Source: Hymenobacter citatus
Lineage (GTDB): Bacteria; Bacteroidota; Bacteroidia; Cytophagales; Hymenobacteraceae
Direction of reading: 5' to 3'
NCBI RefSeq assembly: GCF_014333615.1
Contig: NZ_JACSCY010000024.1
Span: 1 to 47,335, forward strand
DNA length: 47,335 nucleotides
In this document: positions 33,658 to 42,421 of the stretch, one piece after another
Layout: each line of letters opens with the position of its first letter
How positions within the stretch are numbered: the stretch's first letter is position 1
The notes under the pieces: model-generated
Told to the model about the DNA's origin: nothing
Database searches by the model: none
Seen by the model: only the letters and a program-made list of their open reading frames with translations
Translations under genes and position numbers: made by a program

Positions 33658-33933
33658 ATGAGCCAACTACTAATGACCGTCCTGGGCGACTACAATCAGC
33701 AACTGAGTGCCCTGTTGGCTCGTGCTGAGCAGCAGTGGCCCGCGCTGTGTGCGCACGAAAACGAACGGCTGAGCGAGCAGAAAATAGAGCAGCGGTGCCG
33801 AACCCTACTCCTGGCCATGACCTACCTGGACCAGTTGCAGCAGCTACTGAATCACCATCCGGAGTGGCAGGAACCTACTGCGTTCTGGCAAGACAACTTT
33901 CCGTTGCCGCCTGGTATCCGGCCCGCCCAATAA
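33658..33933 (+). CDS. small hypothetical protein
   Basis: Protein of 91 residues, MSQLLMTVLGDYNQQLSALL, almost entirely helical in character with many Gln, Leu and Glu, one tryptophan pair region (HPEWQEPTAFWQ), and a proline-rich end (LPLPPGIRPAQ). No signal peptide or metal motif is seen. A coiled-coil or helical-hairpin protein is the most I can say; no family is recognised. The codon use resembles that of neighbouring genes, which supports that it is real. It has no close neighbour on its strand. Confidence 0.55.
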   Translation: MSQLLMTVLGDYNQQLSALLARAEQQWPALCAHENERLSEQKIEQRCRTLLLAMTYLDQLQQLLNHHPEWQEPTAFWQDNFPLPPGIRPAQ

Positions 33934-34178
33934 GCACGTGGCCCCCAAGACTCGTTTCCCTACCCTCTGTAACAGGTACTTAATCAACGTAGCCTCGCTG
34001 AGCTAGTTTCTCAGCGCTCCGATTTCGCGTGCGTATCCACGCAATGTCCTACTTGATTTTTCTATACCAGACGAGTTAGCACGACCATAAGCTCGTCCAT
34101 TTGCTTGCGGCAGGTCGCGCAGGTATAGCATGTTACGCACCTGATACTGCGTTTTTCTTTTCCAAGCACCGCCCCTCC

Positions 34179-35261
34179 ATGGCCCCCAAACTCCGCTTTA
34201 CCAACGTCGCCCAGTCTGATTTTTTCGCCACGGTGCGGCAGCGTGTCGATGCCTATTTTAAGACCCAACACCTCTCGCGGCACGCCAACGGGGCCATGTG
34301 GCGCAAGACCATCACCCTGCTGCTCAGCTTTGTCACGTTGTACCTACTCGTACTAGTTGGGCCCTTCTCCCTCTTGATTCGCCTAGGTTTGGCAATGCTG
34401 CTGGGCGCCTGCTGCGCCTTCATCGGCTTCAATATCTGCCATGATGCCATTCATGGGGCGTTTTCTGCCAACAAGCGCGTCAACCACGCCTTCAGTTTGC
34501 TCTTTCATTTGATTGGGGCCAACCCCTACGTGTGGAGCCTGACGCACAACCTGGTGCACCACACTTACACCAACATTGTGGGGCATGACGAGGACCTGGA
34601 AGTTGCCCCAGGCCTGCTGCGCTTAAGCACCGAGGAGCCCGTGCGCCCCTGGCACCGCTACCAGCACTGGTACGCCTTCCCGCTCTACGGCTTGGCATCA
34701 TTATCCTGGGTGCTGCGCAAGGACTACGTCAAGTTCTTTCAGCGCACCATCGGCCAGTATGCTCCCCCGGCACACCCACGTCGGGAATACTGGAATCTAT
34801 TTGGTTACAAGGCGCTGTACTACCTACTGTTTCTGCTCGTGCCCTACCTAGTGCTGTCGCTGAAGTGGTGGCAGCTGGTGGTGGGATTTCTCGCGTTGCA
34901 CTTGGTCATGGGTCTTGTGCTGGGGCTGGTGTTTCAACTGGCTCACGTGGTGGAGGGCACGGCCTTTCCCGTGCCGGATGAGCGGGGGGATGTGCAGGAG
35001 GCCTGGGCGGTCCACCAGTTGCGGACGACGGCAAACTTCGCCCCGCATAGCCAGTTGGCGAGCTGGCTATGCGGAGGGCTGAATCGGCAGATCGAGCACC
35101 ACTTATTCCCGCGCGTGTGTCATATCCACTACCCCGCCCTGGCGCGCATCGTCCAGCAGACAGCACACGAGTTTGGCTTACCGTACCTGGAGAATGCGTC
35201 CTTCGGGGGCGCGCTACGCTCCCACTACCGCCTACTCTACCAGTTTGGCCGGCCTGCCTGA
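34179..35261 (+). CDS. acyl-lipid/acyl-CoA fatty acid desaturase
   Basis: Membrane desaturase of 360 residues from the ATG at 34179 (MAPKLRFTNVAQSDFFATV). The three histidine boxes are CHDAIHG, HNLVHHTYTN and QIEHHLFP, which hold the di-iron centre. Hydrophobic helices flank them (around LLLSFVTLYLLVLVGPF, LGLAMLLGACCAFIGF, YLLFLLVPYLVLSL and LVMGLVLGLVFQL). The Q-x-x-H-H third box places it with the delta-6/delta-5-like front-end desaturases of the FADS2 type, but without a fused cytochrome b5 domain. It introduces double bonds in membrane lipids, often for cold adaptation. It is monocistronic by position. Confidence 0.93.
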   Translation: MAPKLRFTNVAQSDFFATVRQRVDAYFKTQHLSRHANGAMWRKTITLLLSFVTLYLLVLVGPFSLLIRLGLAMLLGACCAFIGFNICHDAIHGAFSANKRVNHAFSLLFHLIGANPYVWSLTHNLVHHTYTNIVGHDEDLEVAPGLLRLSTEEPVRPWHRYQHWYAFPLYGLASLSWVLRKDYVKFFQRTIGQYAPPAHPRREYWNLFGYKALYYLLFLLVPYLVLSLKWWQLVVGFLALHLVMGLVLGLVFQLAHVVEGTAFPVPDERGDVQEAWAVHQLRTTANFAPHSQLASWLCGGLNRQIEHHLFPRVCHIHYPALARIVQQTAHEFGLPYLENASFGGALRSHYRLLYQFGRPA

Positions 35262-35782
35262 GTGAAGGGGGCACACGTGACGCACTACGGTTGAGCTGCT
35301 TTCACTACCCTTCAGCTGTATGTATGTAGCCTGGTGTACGTCCCCGCCACGGGTACTAGCCAGCGCAGCTGACGCTCAGCATGCGAGAAAGCCAAAGCAT
35401 TTGTAGGGGCCACAGCTCCACGCAAGCTCGGATAAGCTAACAGCGGCTCATGTCGCCACATTACTTGCCCCTATCCACGCTTTATTCAGCTGACTATGTG
35501 GCTGAAGCACCTCCGTCCGCCATTACTACTCAGTAGAAATACGGAAGCTGCCCTTGGCTAGCGGCGAATACGCACCCAACCCGAATAAATACAGACGGCA
35601 CCACCGTATAAATACTAGAAATTTGATAACCAGAAGATTAAACAGTGAAAAGGCTGCCATTGCCGCGGTGTGAGTCGTAAGATGGCTCATACTTTTTTTC
35701 ACTTCTGCTTGCTGGTAGGCGCCGATAACCCCGCTACTGCAAGCAGCCGATTGGAGCTTTTAGCTTCTCATCCTCTTCTGCT
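35262..35782. other. 521-bp gap, no supported gene
   Basis: No coding frame, tRNA-like fold or clear hairpin was found on either strand. The last 100 bp before 35783 are AT-rich and are likely to hold the promoter of the next gene. Confidence 0.35.
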
Positions 35783-36862
35783 ATGACATCTACTACAAAC
35801 AATACGCCCGGCTCGGGCCGTGAGCAAGCGGTGCCCTTCGCCACGCCACGCGTTCACGAACCAGTTCACCAGAATGCAGCGCCTATGCTGGCCGCCAGCA
35901 AACGTATTTCCTGGGGCGCCATCTTTGCGGGGGCGCTGGTGGCCATCGTTCTTCAACTGGCCCTGAGCCTGCTGGGCTTGGGCATCGGCCTGGGCACTAT
36001 CGACCCGCTGACTGAGCAAAACCCGATGGCCGGCATCAGCACGGGAGCCGCTATTTGGTGGCTGGTTACAACGTTGGGCTCGCTCTACCTGGGCGCAACG
36101 GTGGCCAGCCGCTTGGCTGGCATCCCGCGCCGTACCGACGGGCTGCTCCACGGACTGCTCACGTGGTCGGTGGTGACACTCTTTACCTTTTATTTGCTGA
36201 CAACTGCCGTGGGCCGCATTATCGGCGGCGTAACGGGCGTGGCCGGACGGGCCTTGTCGGGGGTAGGCTCGGGCATTGCCGCGGTGGCCCCCGGTGCGGG
36301 TGATGCCATTAAAAGCGAACTGAAAGAGCAGGGCATCGACCTAAGCGATGTCAAGAACCAGGCGCGTCTACTGTTGCGCCAGACCGGCAAAGCCGAGCTA
36401 GCGCCAGAGAACATCGAGCGGCAAGCCAGAGCGGCTGGTAACCAGGCACAAAACGAAGCCGGACAGGCCGCTGCCAATCCGCAGATGGCCGGTGACAGCT
36501 TCGACGATGTCATCGACAACCTAACCAGCAAAGCCGACAACATCGGCAACGCCGCCGACCGCGACGCCGCCGTGAACGTGGTGATGAAGCGCACCGGTAA
36601 GAGCCGCGCAGAATCGGAGCAGATTGTTGATAATTGGATTGCAACGGCTAAACAAGCCCAAGCTAAGTATGCTCAGCTAAAGGTGCAGGCTGAACAAAAA
36701 GCCCGCGAGGCCGGCGATGCCGCAGCCGAAGGTCTTTCCAAAGCCGCCCTGCTGGCTGCGTTGGGTCTAGGTCTGGGTGCTGCCGTATCGGCCTTTGGAG
36801 GCCGTCAGGCCACGCCCCCTGAAGAGGTGGTGCTACCTAATAACCAGCAGCCTGTTGCCTAG
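35783..36862 (+). CDS. membrane protein of unknown function
   Basis: Protein of 359 residues: a polar N-terminus (1-40), three to four transmembrane helices in the first half (AIFAGALVAIVLQLALSLLG, AAIWWLVTTLGSLYLGATVA, LLTWSVVTLFTFYLLTTAVG), a Gly/Ala-rich stretch, then a long soluble part rich in Ala, Gln and Asn with helical heptads (AAGNQAQNEAGQAAANPQ, AKYAQLKVQAEQKAREAGDA), and a C-terminal hydrophobic helix (LLAALGLGLGAAVSAFGG). Its layout resembles glycine-rich inner-membrane proteins in stress clusters of this lineage. Function unknown. The three genes downstream are on the same strand but are separated by a terminator, so it is probably a single-gene unit. Confidence 0.7.
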   Translation: MTSTTNNTPGSGREQAVPFATPRVHEPVHQNAAPMLAASKRISWGAIFAGALVAIVLQLALSLLGLGIGLGTIDPLTEQNPMAGISTGAAIWWLVTTLGSLYLGATVASRLAGIPRRTDGLLHGLLTWSVVTLFTFYLLTTAVGRIIGGVTGVAGRALSGVGSGIAAVAPGAGDAIKSELKEQGIDLSDVKNQARLLLRQTGKAELAPENIERQARAAGNQAQNEAGQAAANPQMAGDSFDDVIDNLTSKADNIGNAADRDAAVNVVMKRTGKSRAESEQIVDNWIATAKQAQAKYAQLKVQAEQKAREAGDAAAEGLSKAALLAALGLGLGAAVSAFGGRQATPPEEVVLPNNQQPVA

Positions 36863-36871
36863 CCTACCCGC

Positions 36872-36908
36872 AAAAGAGCCTTCCTGGTAAGCGGGAAAGG
36901 CTCTTTTT
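36872..36908 (+). terminator. rho-independent terminator
   Basis: AAAAGAGCCTTCC, a loop, GGAAAGGCTCTTTTT: stem of about 12 bp with one bulge and a T-tract, 10 bp after the membrane protein gene. Confidence 0.85.
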
Positions 36909-37002
36909 GCTTCCGCGACCTACCCTGCGGTGCTGTACTGCTCCGTGTCGGTTGCGCGCTCCTACAATCGAGGTGCCGCAAGGCTTCTACCCCTACCCAG
37001 TC

Positions 37003-37050
37003 CACTAGGCTACCTACTCGTTGCGGTTAGGCAAGGAGCTAGCCTAGTGG
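37003..37050. promoter_or_regulatory. 11-bp inverted repeat before tal
   Basis: CCACTAGGCTA (37003-37013) and TAGCCTAGTGG (37040-37050) are exact complements with 26 bp between, ending 31 bp before the tal start. It may be an operator or a leader hairpin. Confidence 0.4.
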
Positions 37051-37081
37051 CGCTTTCCCTTTCATCTACTCCCTTAGACGT

Positions 37082-38212
37082 ATGAATCCTTTAGTTGACA
37101 TTCGCCACCTCGATCAGAGTGTATGGCTCGACTTCATCAGCCGACAGGTACTCACCAACGGTGAGCTGAAACGCCGCATTGCGGAAGATGCGCTGCGCGG
37201 GGTCACTTCCAACCCGGCTATTTTTGAGAAGGCCATCGGCGGCTCAGCCGACTACGACGACACCATTCGCAAGCAGGCGCTCCAGGGCAAGTCAGCGGAG
37301 GAAATCTACCAAGGCCTAGCCGTGGCCGATGTGCAAGCGGCCTGCGACCTATTCCGCGAGCTGTTTGAAAGCCACGATAACAGCAGCGACGGCTACGTGA
37401 GCCTGGAAGTATCGCCAGAGCTGGCCGACGACACAGAAGGTACCCTGGCCGAAGCTCGCCAGCTCTGGCAGGCCGTGGACCGGCCCAACGTGATGATAAA
37501 AGTACCCGCTACGTCGGCCGGTATACCCGCTATTCGCACGCTTATCTCAGAAGGCCTCAACATCAACGTAACGCTGATTTTTGGCCTCGACCAATACCAG
37601 GCCGTAGCAGAGGCCTTTATTGCGGGGCTGGAAGACCGGGCCCAGGCGGGCTATTCGCTGACCAACAGCAACTCGGTCGCCAGCTTCTTCCTGAGTCGTA
37701 TTGATGTGCTGATTGATCCGCTGCTGGAACAACTTGCTGCCGACGGCGGCGACCGTGGCTTGCTGGCTGGTTCACTGGTAGGCGAGGTTGCTATTGCCTG
37801 CGCCAAACAGGCCTACCAGCGCTACAAGGAGATTTTTGCGGGTCCGCGCTGGGAAGCGTTGGTTGCCAAAGAAGCCAACACGCAGCGCTTGCTGTGGGCG
37901 AGCACAGGCAATAAAAACCCGAAATACGACGACCTGAAGTACGTTGAAAACCTCATTGGCCCCAGAACGGTGAACACGGTTCCGGTGGAGACAATGGATA
38001 TTTTCAAGCAAAAGGGTCGTCCGGCTGCCCGCCTGGAGGAAAACACGGACCACGCCCGCCAGGTGCTGGCTGACCTCCCCAAGCTCGACCTTGATCTCGA
38101 CAAACTGACGCAGCAGCTGGAGAAGGAAGGGGTGCAAAAGTTCAAGGAGCCTTTTGCTAAGATGCTCGCCTCCGTGGAGCAGAAACGCCAGCAAGCGCTA
38201 GCCGCCGACTAA
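37082..38212 (+). CDS. tal: transaldolase
   Basis: Protein of 376 residues, the length of the longer transaldolase group (about 370). The Schiff-base lysine is Lys140 in NVMIKVPATSAGIPA. Other signature pieces are GVTSNPAIFEKAI, INVTLIFGLDQYQAVAEAFIAGLE and RLLWASTGNKNPKY. It transfers a three-carbon unit between sedoheptulose 7-phosphate and glyceraldehyde 3-phosphate in the non-oxidative pentose phosphate pathway, in the cytoplasm. It is followed by the DUF2383 and YdeP-like genes on the same strand after a hairpin. Placement in a stress-like block fits its role in NADPH supply. Confidence 0.96.
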   Translation: MNPLVDIRHLDQSVWLDFISRQVLTNGELKRRIAEDALRGVTSNPAIFEKAIGGSADYDDTIRKQALQGKSAEEIYQGLAVADVQAACDLFRELFESHDNSSDGYVSLEVSPELADDTEGTLAEARQLWQAVDRPNVMIKVPATSAGIPAIRTLISEGLNINVTLIFGLDQYQAVAEAFIAGLEDRAQAGYSLTNSNSVASFFLSRIDVLIDPLLEQLAADGGDRGLLAGSLVGEVAIACAKQAYQRYKEIFAGPRWEALVAKEANTQRLLWASTGNKNPKYDDLKYVENLIGPRTVNTVPVETMDIFKQKGRPAARLEENTDHARQVLADLPKLDLDLDKLTQQLEKEGVQKFKEPFAKMLASVEQKRQQALAAD

Positions 38213-38218
38213 GACCGA

Positions 38219-38276
38219 GGGTAGGCCCCTTGGCTTGGGCTCCAGCCCCTACCAAAGGGCCTACCCATTAACCCAA
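38219..38276 (+). terminator. long-range hairpin after tal
   Basis: GGGTAGGCCCCTTGG (38219-38233) and CCAAAGGGCCTACCC (38262-38276) pair with one mismatch. No T-tract follows, so it may be an attenuator or mRNA-stabilising structure rather than a simple terminator. Confidence 0.5.
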
Positions 38277-38303
38277 CACAAACACCTTCATTTTTCCTTT
38301 GCC

Positions 38304-39017
38304 ATGCATTCACCATCCACACCTCCCCGTCTATCCGGCCCACCGTTGTCATCTGCCCATCCAACTTCACCGTCTGATGCAGCACCGGATCCGCTTAACG
38401 GAAGTTCGCTTGCCTACCTACTCGACCAGCTACCCAAGTCGGTGAAAGAAACGGCTCTTAAGGCAGTCAGCCGCTATCAGCAGTTCAGTACTATCCAGAA
38501 AGTGGCGGGTGGCGTGGTGCTGCTACTTGCTATACGCCGGCTCACGCGCGGTGATAAAAGCCCTAAAAAAGGGCCTAAGAAAGCTCAGAAGGCTGAAATC
38601 AGCACCCTGCACGAGTTGCTGCACTTTGTCAATGATCGGGTAGAAGGCTACAAAAAAGCCGTCGAAGAAAGCCAAGACCCGCAACGACGCGATTTCTACC
38701 AGGGCTTGGTAGGCCAGAGCGAGCAGTTTGCGCAAACCCTGAATGAGCACTTGCGCCACCTCGGCGGTGGGCGTGAAACCAGCACTACCCTGAAAGGCAA
38801 GCTCTACCGCCGCTTCATGTCTGCCGCTGCCGTTTTCACCGGCCACGACGAGCAGACGGTGCTAGCCAGCAACATTCACGGCGAGCAGTGGGCGCTGGCC
38901 GCCTACAAAGACGCACTGGACGATGAAACGCTACGCGGCCCTATCCGGCATGAGGTAGAGCGCCAGTATCATCAATCGCAGCGAACCTACCAGGAGCTGA
39001 AGCGCATGGCCACGTAG
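38304..39017 (+). CDS. DUF2383 (PA2169-like four-helix) protein
   Basis: Protein of 237 residues from the ATG at 38304; the frame starts earlier without conserved sequence. The N-terminal 95 residues are proline- and serine-rich and end in a hydrophobic helix (VVLLLAIRRL). The DUF2383 domain (about 100-237) reads STLHELLHFVNDRVEGYKKAVEES, FYQGLVGQSEQFAQTLNEHL, and NIHGEQWALAAYKDALDD, a ferritin-like four-helix bundle with Glu and His at metal-like positions. Relatives are stress-induced proteins of unknown role. It lies between tal and the YdeP-like gene, 79 bp from the latter, and probably shares its regulation. Confidence 0.8.
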   Translation: MHSPSTPPRLSGPPLSSAHPTSPSDAAPDPLNGSSLAYLLDQLPKSVKETALKAVSRYQQFSTIQKVAGGVVLLLAIRRLTRGDKSPKKGPKKAQKAEISTLHELLHFVNDRVEGYKKAVEESQDPQRRDFYQGLVGQSEQFAQTLNEHLRHLGGGRETSTTLKGKLYRRFMSAAAVFTGHDEQTVLASNIHGEQWALAAYKDALDDETLRGPIRHEVERQYHQSQRTYQELKRMAT

Positions 39018-39096
39018 TGTCTGGCTTAGGCCACCCGTGCTGAAGTTCAGCTATACCTTATCAAATCCGCCGTATCCCGTTTAGTTGTTGTGAATC

Positions 39097-41652
39097 ATGG
39101 AGAAATCACCCGCTGAGAATCCCGAAAAAGCCGGCGACGTAGAGGCCCAGAAGGCCGGTAATGCCCCCAAAAGCGGCGAGCGTTCGGACCAGGGGGAAGC
39201 GCCCGCCGTGGACCACTACGACACCGAAGGCAAGCCCGACGCTGACAAGCGCAAGATGACCGCGCCCGACACGCTGGGGGCCAAACACCAACACCCGATT
39301 CTAGCTCAGCCACCCGAAGGGTTCACGGGCCTCAAGCTAGGCAAGCCCGCCACGGTGGCGGCTGGTATCACGGCGGTGCTCAAGTCGGGAGCGTTTGCCT
39401 GGGGCGAGGATGGTATTGCGCGGGGCACGCACGCGCTGCTCAAGCTCAACCAGAAGGATGGCTTCGACTGCTCTAGCTGCGCCTGGCCCGACCCCGACGA
39501 GCACCGCTCGGTAGCCGAGTTCTGCGAGAATGGCGCCAAGGCCACGGCCTCCGATGCCGACGCACAACGCGTAGATCCGGCATTTTTTGCCCAGCACAGC
39601 TTGGTCCAACTGTCGCACATGACCGACCGCGACCTCAACAACGCCGGGCGCATCACGCACCCAATGGTTGTGCGGCCCGGCGGTACGCACTACGAGCCAA
39701 TTAGTTGGCAAGAGGCGTTTGCGCTGGTGGGGCAGGAACTGAATGCCCTGGCTTCACCCGACGAGGCTATCTTTTATACCTCGGGGAAGGTGCCTAACGA
39801 GCCCGCCTTTTTATATCAGCTCTTTGTGCGGCAATTTGGCACCAACAACCTGCCAGATTGCTCCAACATGTGCCACGAGAGCAGCGGCTCGGCCCTGAGC
39901 CCTACCATTGGCCTGGGCAAAGGCTCGGTTACGCTCAACGACTTCTACGAAGCGGAGGTCATCGTTATCATTGGCCAAAACCCCGGCACCAACCACCCGC
40001 GCATGCTCACGGCTCTGCAAAAAGCCAAGCGCAACGGAGCTAAGATCATCAGCATCAACCCCTTGATTGAGGCGGGCTTGCAGCACTTCAAGAATCCGCA
40101 AGACTTCATGAATCCGCTGCGGGCGCTGGGCGCCCTACTCGGCGACGGCACCCAGATAACCGACCTCTACCTGCAAGTGCGCATCAACTCGGACCTGCTG
40201 GTGATGCGCGGCCTGATGAAGGGCCTGCTCGAAGCCGAGGCCCTGAACCCAGGCAAGGTGCTCGACCGGGCCTTCATTCAGGAATTTACTACTGGCTACG
40301 AGGAACTGATTGAAAACCTGAATAATACAAGCTGGGACGACATTGTGGAGGCCAGCGGGGTGAGCCGCGCCGACATCACCGAAGCGGCCAATCTGATTGC
40401 TCGTCACAAGAAAATTATTACCTGCTGGGCCATGGGCCTCACGCAGCAGAAAAACGGGGTTTACAGCATTCAAGAAATTGTAAATCTGCATTTTCTGAAA
40501 GGCGCAGTGGGGAAGGCGGGCGCCGGGCTGTGCCCGGTGCGGGGCCACTCCAACGTGCAGGGCGACCGTTCGATGGGTATCTGGGAACGGCCCGAGCAAA
40601 GTTTTCTGGACGACTTGGAAAAGGAATTCAACTTTCACCCGCCCCAGGAGCACGGCTACGACACGGTGGAGGCCGTGAAGGCCATGCACGACGGCAAGGT
40701 GCCGGTGTACGTTGCGCTGGGCGGCAACATGCTTTCAGCCTGCTCGGATACGGAGTTTGTGGCCGAGGCCATGCGCAAGCTGCGGCTTTCGGTGCACATC
40801 ACCACGAAGCTCAACCGCGGCCACCTCGTCAACGGTGAAATGGCCCTGCTCCTACCCTGCCTGGCCCGCACCGATGTAGACCGGCAGCACGGCCAGCAGC
40901 AGTTCACCTCCTGCGAAAATTCCATGGGGGTCGTCAGCATGAGCAAGGGCGTGCTCACGCCTCTTCAGGGGGAAATGCTGAGCGAGGTAGCTATTGTGAG
41001 CGGCATGGCCCTCGCTACCCTGGGCAGCAAGAGCACCGTGGACTGGGTAGCCTGCACCGAGAACTACGATACCATCCGCGACCATATCGGACGCGTAATT
41101 CCCGGTTTCAATAAGTTCAACGAAAAGGTGCGCCGCCCCGGCGGTTTCTACCTACCCAACGGCCCCCGCGAGCGTAACTTCACTACGGCCAATGGCAAAG
41201 CCAACTTCACCTGCACGCCCTACGAGAAGCACGTGCTGGAGCCCGATCAGCTGGTGCTGACCACCATCCGCAGCCACGACCAATTCAATACCACCATCTA
41301 CGACTACAACGACCGGTACCGCGGCGTACATAACGAGCGGCGCGTCATCTTCCTCAACCGCCAGGATATGGCCGAGCGGGACATTCGGGAGAAAGGAGTG
41401 GTGAATATTACCAGCCACTTTGAGGGCCAGCAGCGCCACGCGGAGAAGTTTATCGCCATTCCTTACAATATTCCGCAGGGCAACTGCGCGGCCTACTTTC
41501 CCGAGGCCAATGTGCTGGTGCCTATTGGCAGCGTGGCGTACAAGAGCAATACGCCTACCTCCAAGTACGTGGTGGTGACCGTAACGCCCGTCGAGGAGCC
41601 CGTTGGCACCCGCAAGGCCACTTCCGCGCAACGGGTGGCCGTACCGGGTTAG
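39097..41652 (+). CDS. FdhF/YdeP-family molybdopterin oxidoreductase
   Basis: Protein of 851 residues, longer than the usual 760. The first 80 residues are a charged, poorly conserved extension. Then come the cluster-like site DGFDCSSCAWPDP (Cys125, Cys128), the molybdopterin domain (FYTSGKVPNEPAFLYQLFVRQFGTNNLPDCSNMC, VIIGQNPGTNHPRMLTAL, GAVGKAGAGLCPVRGHSNVQG), and the C-terminal dinucleotide-binding barrel (TIRSHDQFNTTIY, GVVNITSHF). YdeP has been linked to acid resistance in E. coli. The substrate is unknown. No Tat signal, so cytoplasmic. It ends the tal-DUF2383-YdeP row. Confidence 0.92.
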   Translation: MEKSPAENPEKAGDVEAQKAGNAPKSGERSDQGEAPAVDHYDTEGKPDADKRKMTAPDTLGAKHQHPILAQPPEGFTGLKLGKPATVAAGITAVLKSGAFAWGEDGIARGTHALLKLNQKDGFDCSSCAWPDPDEHRSVAEFCENGAKATASDADAQRVDPAFFAQHSLVQLSHMTDRDLNNAGRITHPMVVRPGGTHYEPISWQEAFALVGQELNALASPDEAIFYTSGKVPNEPAFLYQLFVRQFGTNNLPDCSNMCHESSGSALSPTIGLGKGSVTLNDFYEAEVIVIIGQNPGTNHPRMLTALQKAKRNGAKIISINPLIEAGLQHFKNPQDFMNPLRALGALLGDGTQITDLYLQVRINSDLLVMRGLMKGLLEAEALNPGKVLDRAFIQEFTTGYEELIENLNNTSWDDIVEASGVSRADITEAANLIARHKKIITCWAMGLTQQKNGVYSIQEIVNLHFLKGAVGKAGAGLCPVRGHSNVQGDRSMGIWERPEQSFLDDLEKEFNFHPPQEHGYDTVEAVKAMHDGKVPVYVALGGNMLSACSDTEFVAEAMRKLRLSVHITTKLNRGHLVNGEMALLLPCLARTDVDRQHGQQQFTSCENSMGVVSMSKGVLTPLQGEMLSEVAIVSGMALATLGSKSTVDWVACTENYDTIRDHIGRVIPGFNKFNEKVRRPGGFYLPNGPRERNFTTANGKANFTCTPYEKHVLEPDQLVLTTIRSHDQFNTTIYDYNDRYRGVHNERRVIFLNRQDMAERDIREKGVVNITSHFEGQQRHAEKFIAIPYNIPQGNCAAYFPEANVLVPIGSVAYKSNTPTSKYVVVTVTPVEEPVGTRKATSAQRVAVPG

Positions 41653-41738
41653 GCTGCCAAACCAACTACTTCAACAAGCGGTTTAAGTTAGCCTGATAAG
41701 GCTGTCCATGAGGCTGTTGCGGCGCAGGCAATGCTGCA

Positions 41739-41813
41739 CATACAACAAAGTGGGACGCGCTGGCGGTAGGCAATAAATTGCTCGACCGCCAGCGCGTCCC
41801 ACTTTGTTGTATG
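41739..41813. repeat. perfect 29-bp-stem hairpin
   Basis: Arms 41739-41767 and 41785-41813 are exact complements; the loop AGGCAATAAATTGCTCG can itself pair (GCAA...TTGC). Arm cores read GGGACGCGCTGGCGGT and its complement. The similarity continues imperfectly outward (GCAATGCTGCA and TGCAGTGTTGC). This looks like a miniature mobile element with long inverted repeats rather than a terminator, since no T-tract follows. Confidence 0.75.
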
Positions 41814-41846
41814 CAGTGTTGCTACTTGCTAACGCTCATGCACTCT

Positions 41847-42131
41847 TCAATCCACTGTAGTGAAGACTGAGTCCAGCTGTAGGGTATGCAGGCACCGCTG
41901 CAATGTGAGACTTGCATTGCATAGCCTAACGCTGGCCCCGCGCTGGCGGAGTATTAGCAGTTGCGATACCAGGAAGCAAACTCCCTGCGTACGTTGGCAG
42001 GGTAGGGCGCCACAGTCTACCAGTAACGGGGCGTGTGGGGGGACCAGGATACGTACCAAGTGGGCCGCATCGACAGCAGCCAGGTTCACAGGCAGCACAT
42101 TAGCTGGCTGTAACAAGCGAGGATCTAACAC
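41847..42131 (-). CDS. STAS-domain protein, start uncertain
   Basis: About 94 residues with a clear STAS pattern: LLQPANVLPVNLAAVDAAHLVRIL, LLVDCGALPCQRTQGVCFLV, a helix, then LRQRGASVRLCNASLTLQRCLHTLQLDSVF. These proteins are anti-sigma-factor antagonists or signalling scaffolds; the usual phospho-acceptor Ser/Thr sits near the end of the third strand, where this protein has Gln-Arg-Thr. No ATG is in frame: GTG 42131 is used here, and the frame stays open to a TAG near 42207. The gene may have lost its 5' end, possibly through the insertion activity around the hairpin next to it. Confidence 0.55.
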   Translation of the reverse strand: MLDPRLLQPANVLPVNLAAVDAAHLVRILVPPHAPLLVDCGALPCQRTQGVCFLVSQLLILRQRGASVRLCNASLTLQRCLHTLQLDSVFTTVD

Positions 42132-42421
42132 AGGAATAGTGGTAAGGAGGAAAGGAAGGAGTGGTAGTAGTTCGTCAGCGCGGCAGGATGCGAATCCATT
42201 TGACTAGGAAAAGCCATCCGCGTGGTCAACACAGTTGACAGCACAAAGAACTAGCAAAACAAGCTCCTACACGCCCGCTGAAATACGCGTTTTGCCTGTG
42301 GTAAATGCGTTATTTTCACCACGTATATACGCAGGGCGTACCCTTATGCACTCGAATAAATACGGAATACGGTCTGTTTTCCTACCCCTATTGCTACCTA
42401 TGCAGATGCATTGGCAATGCC

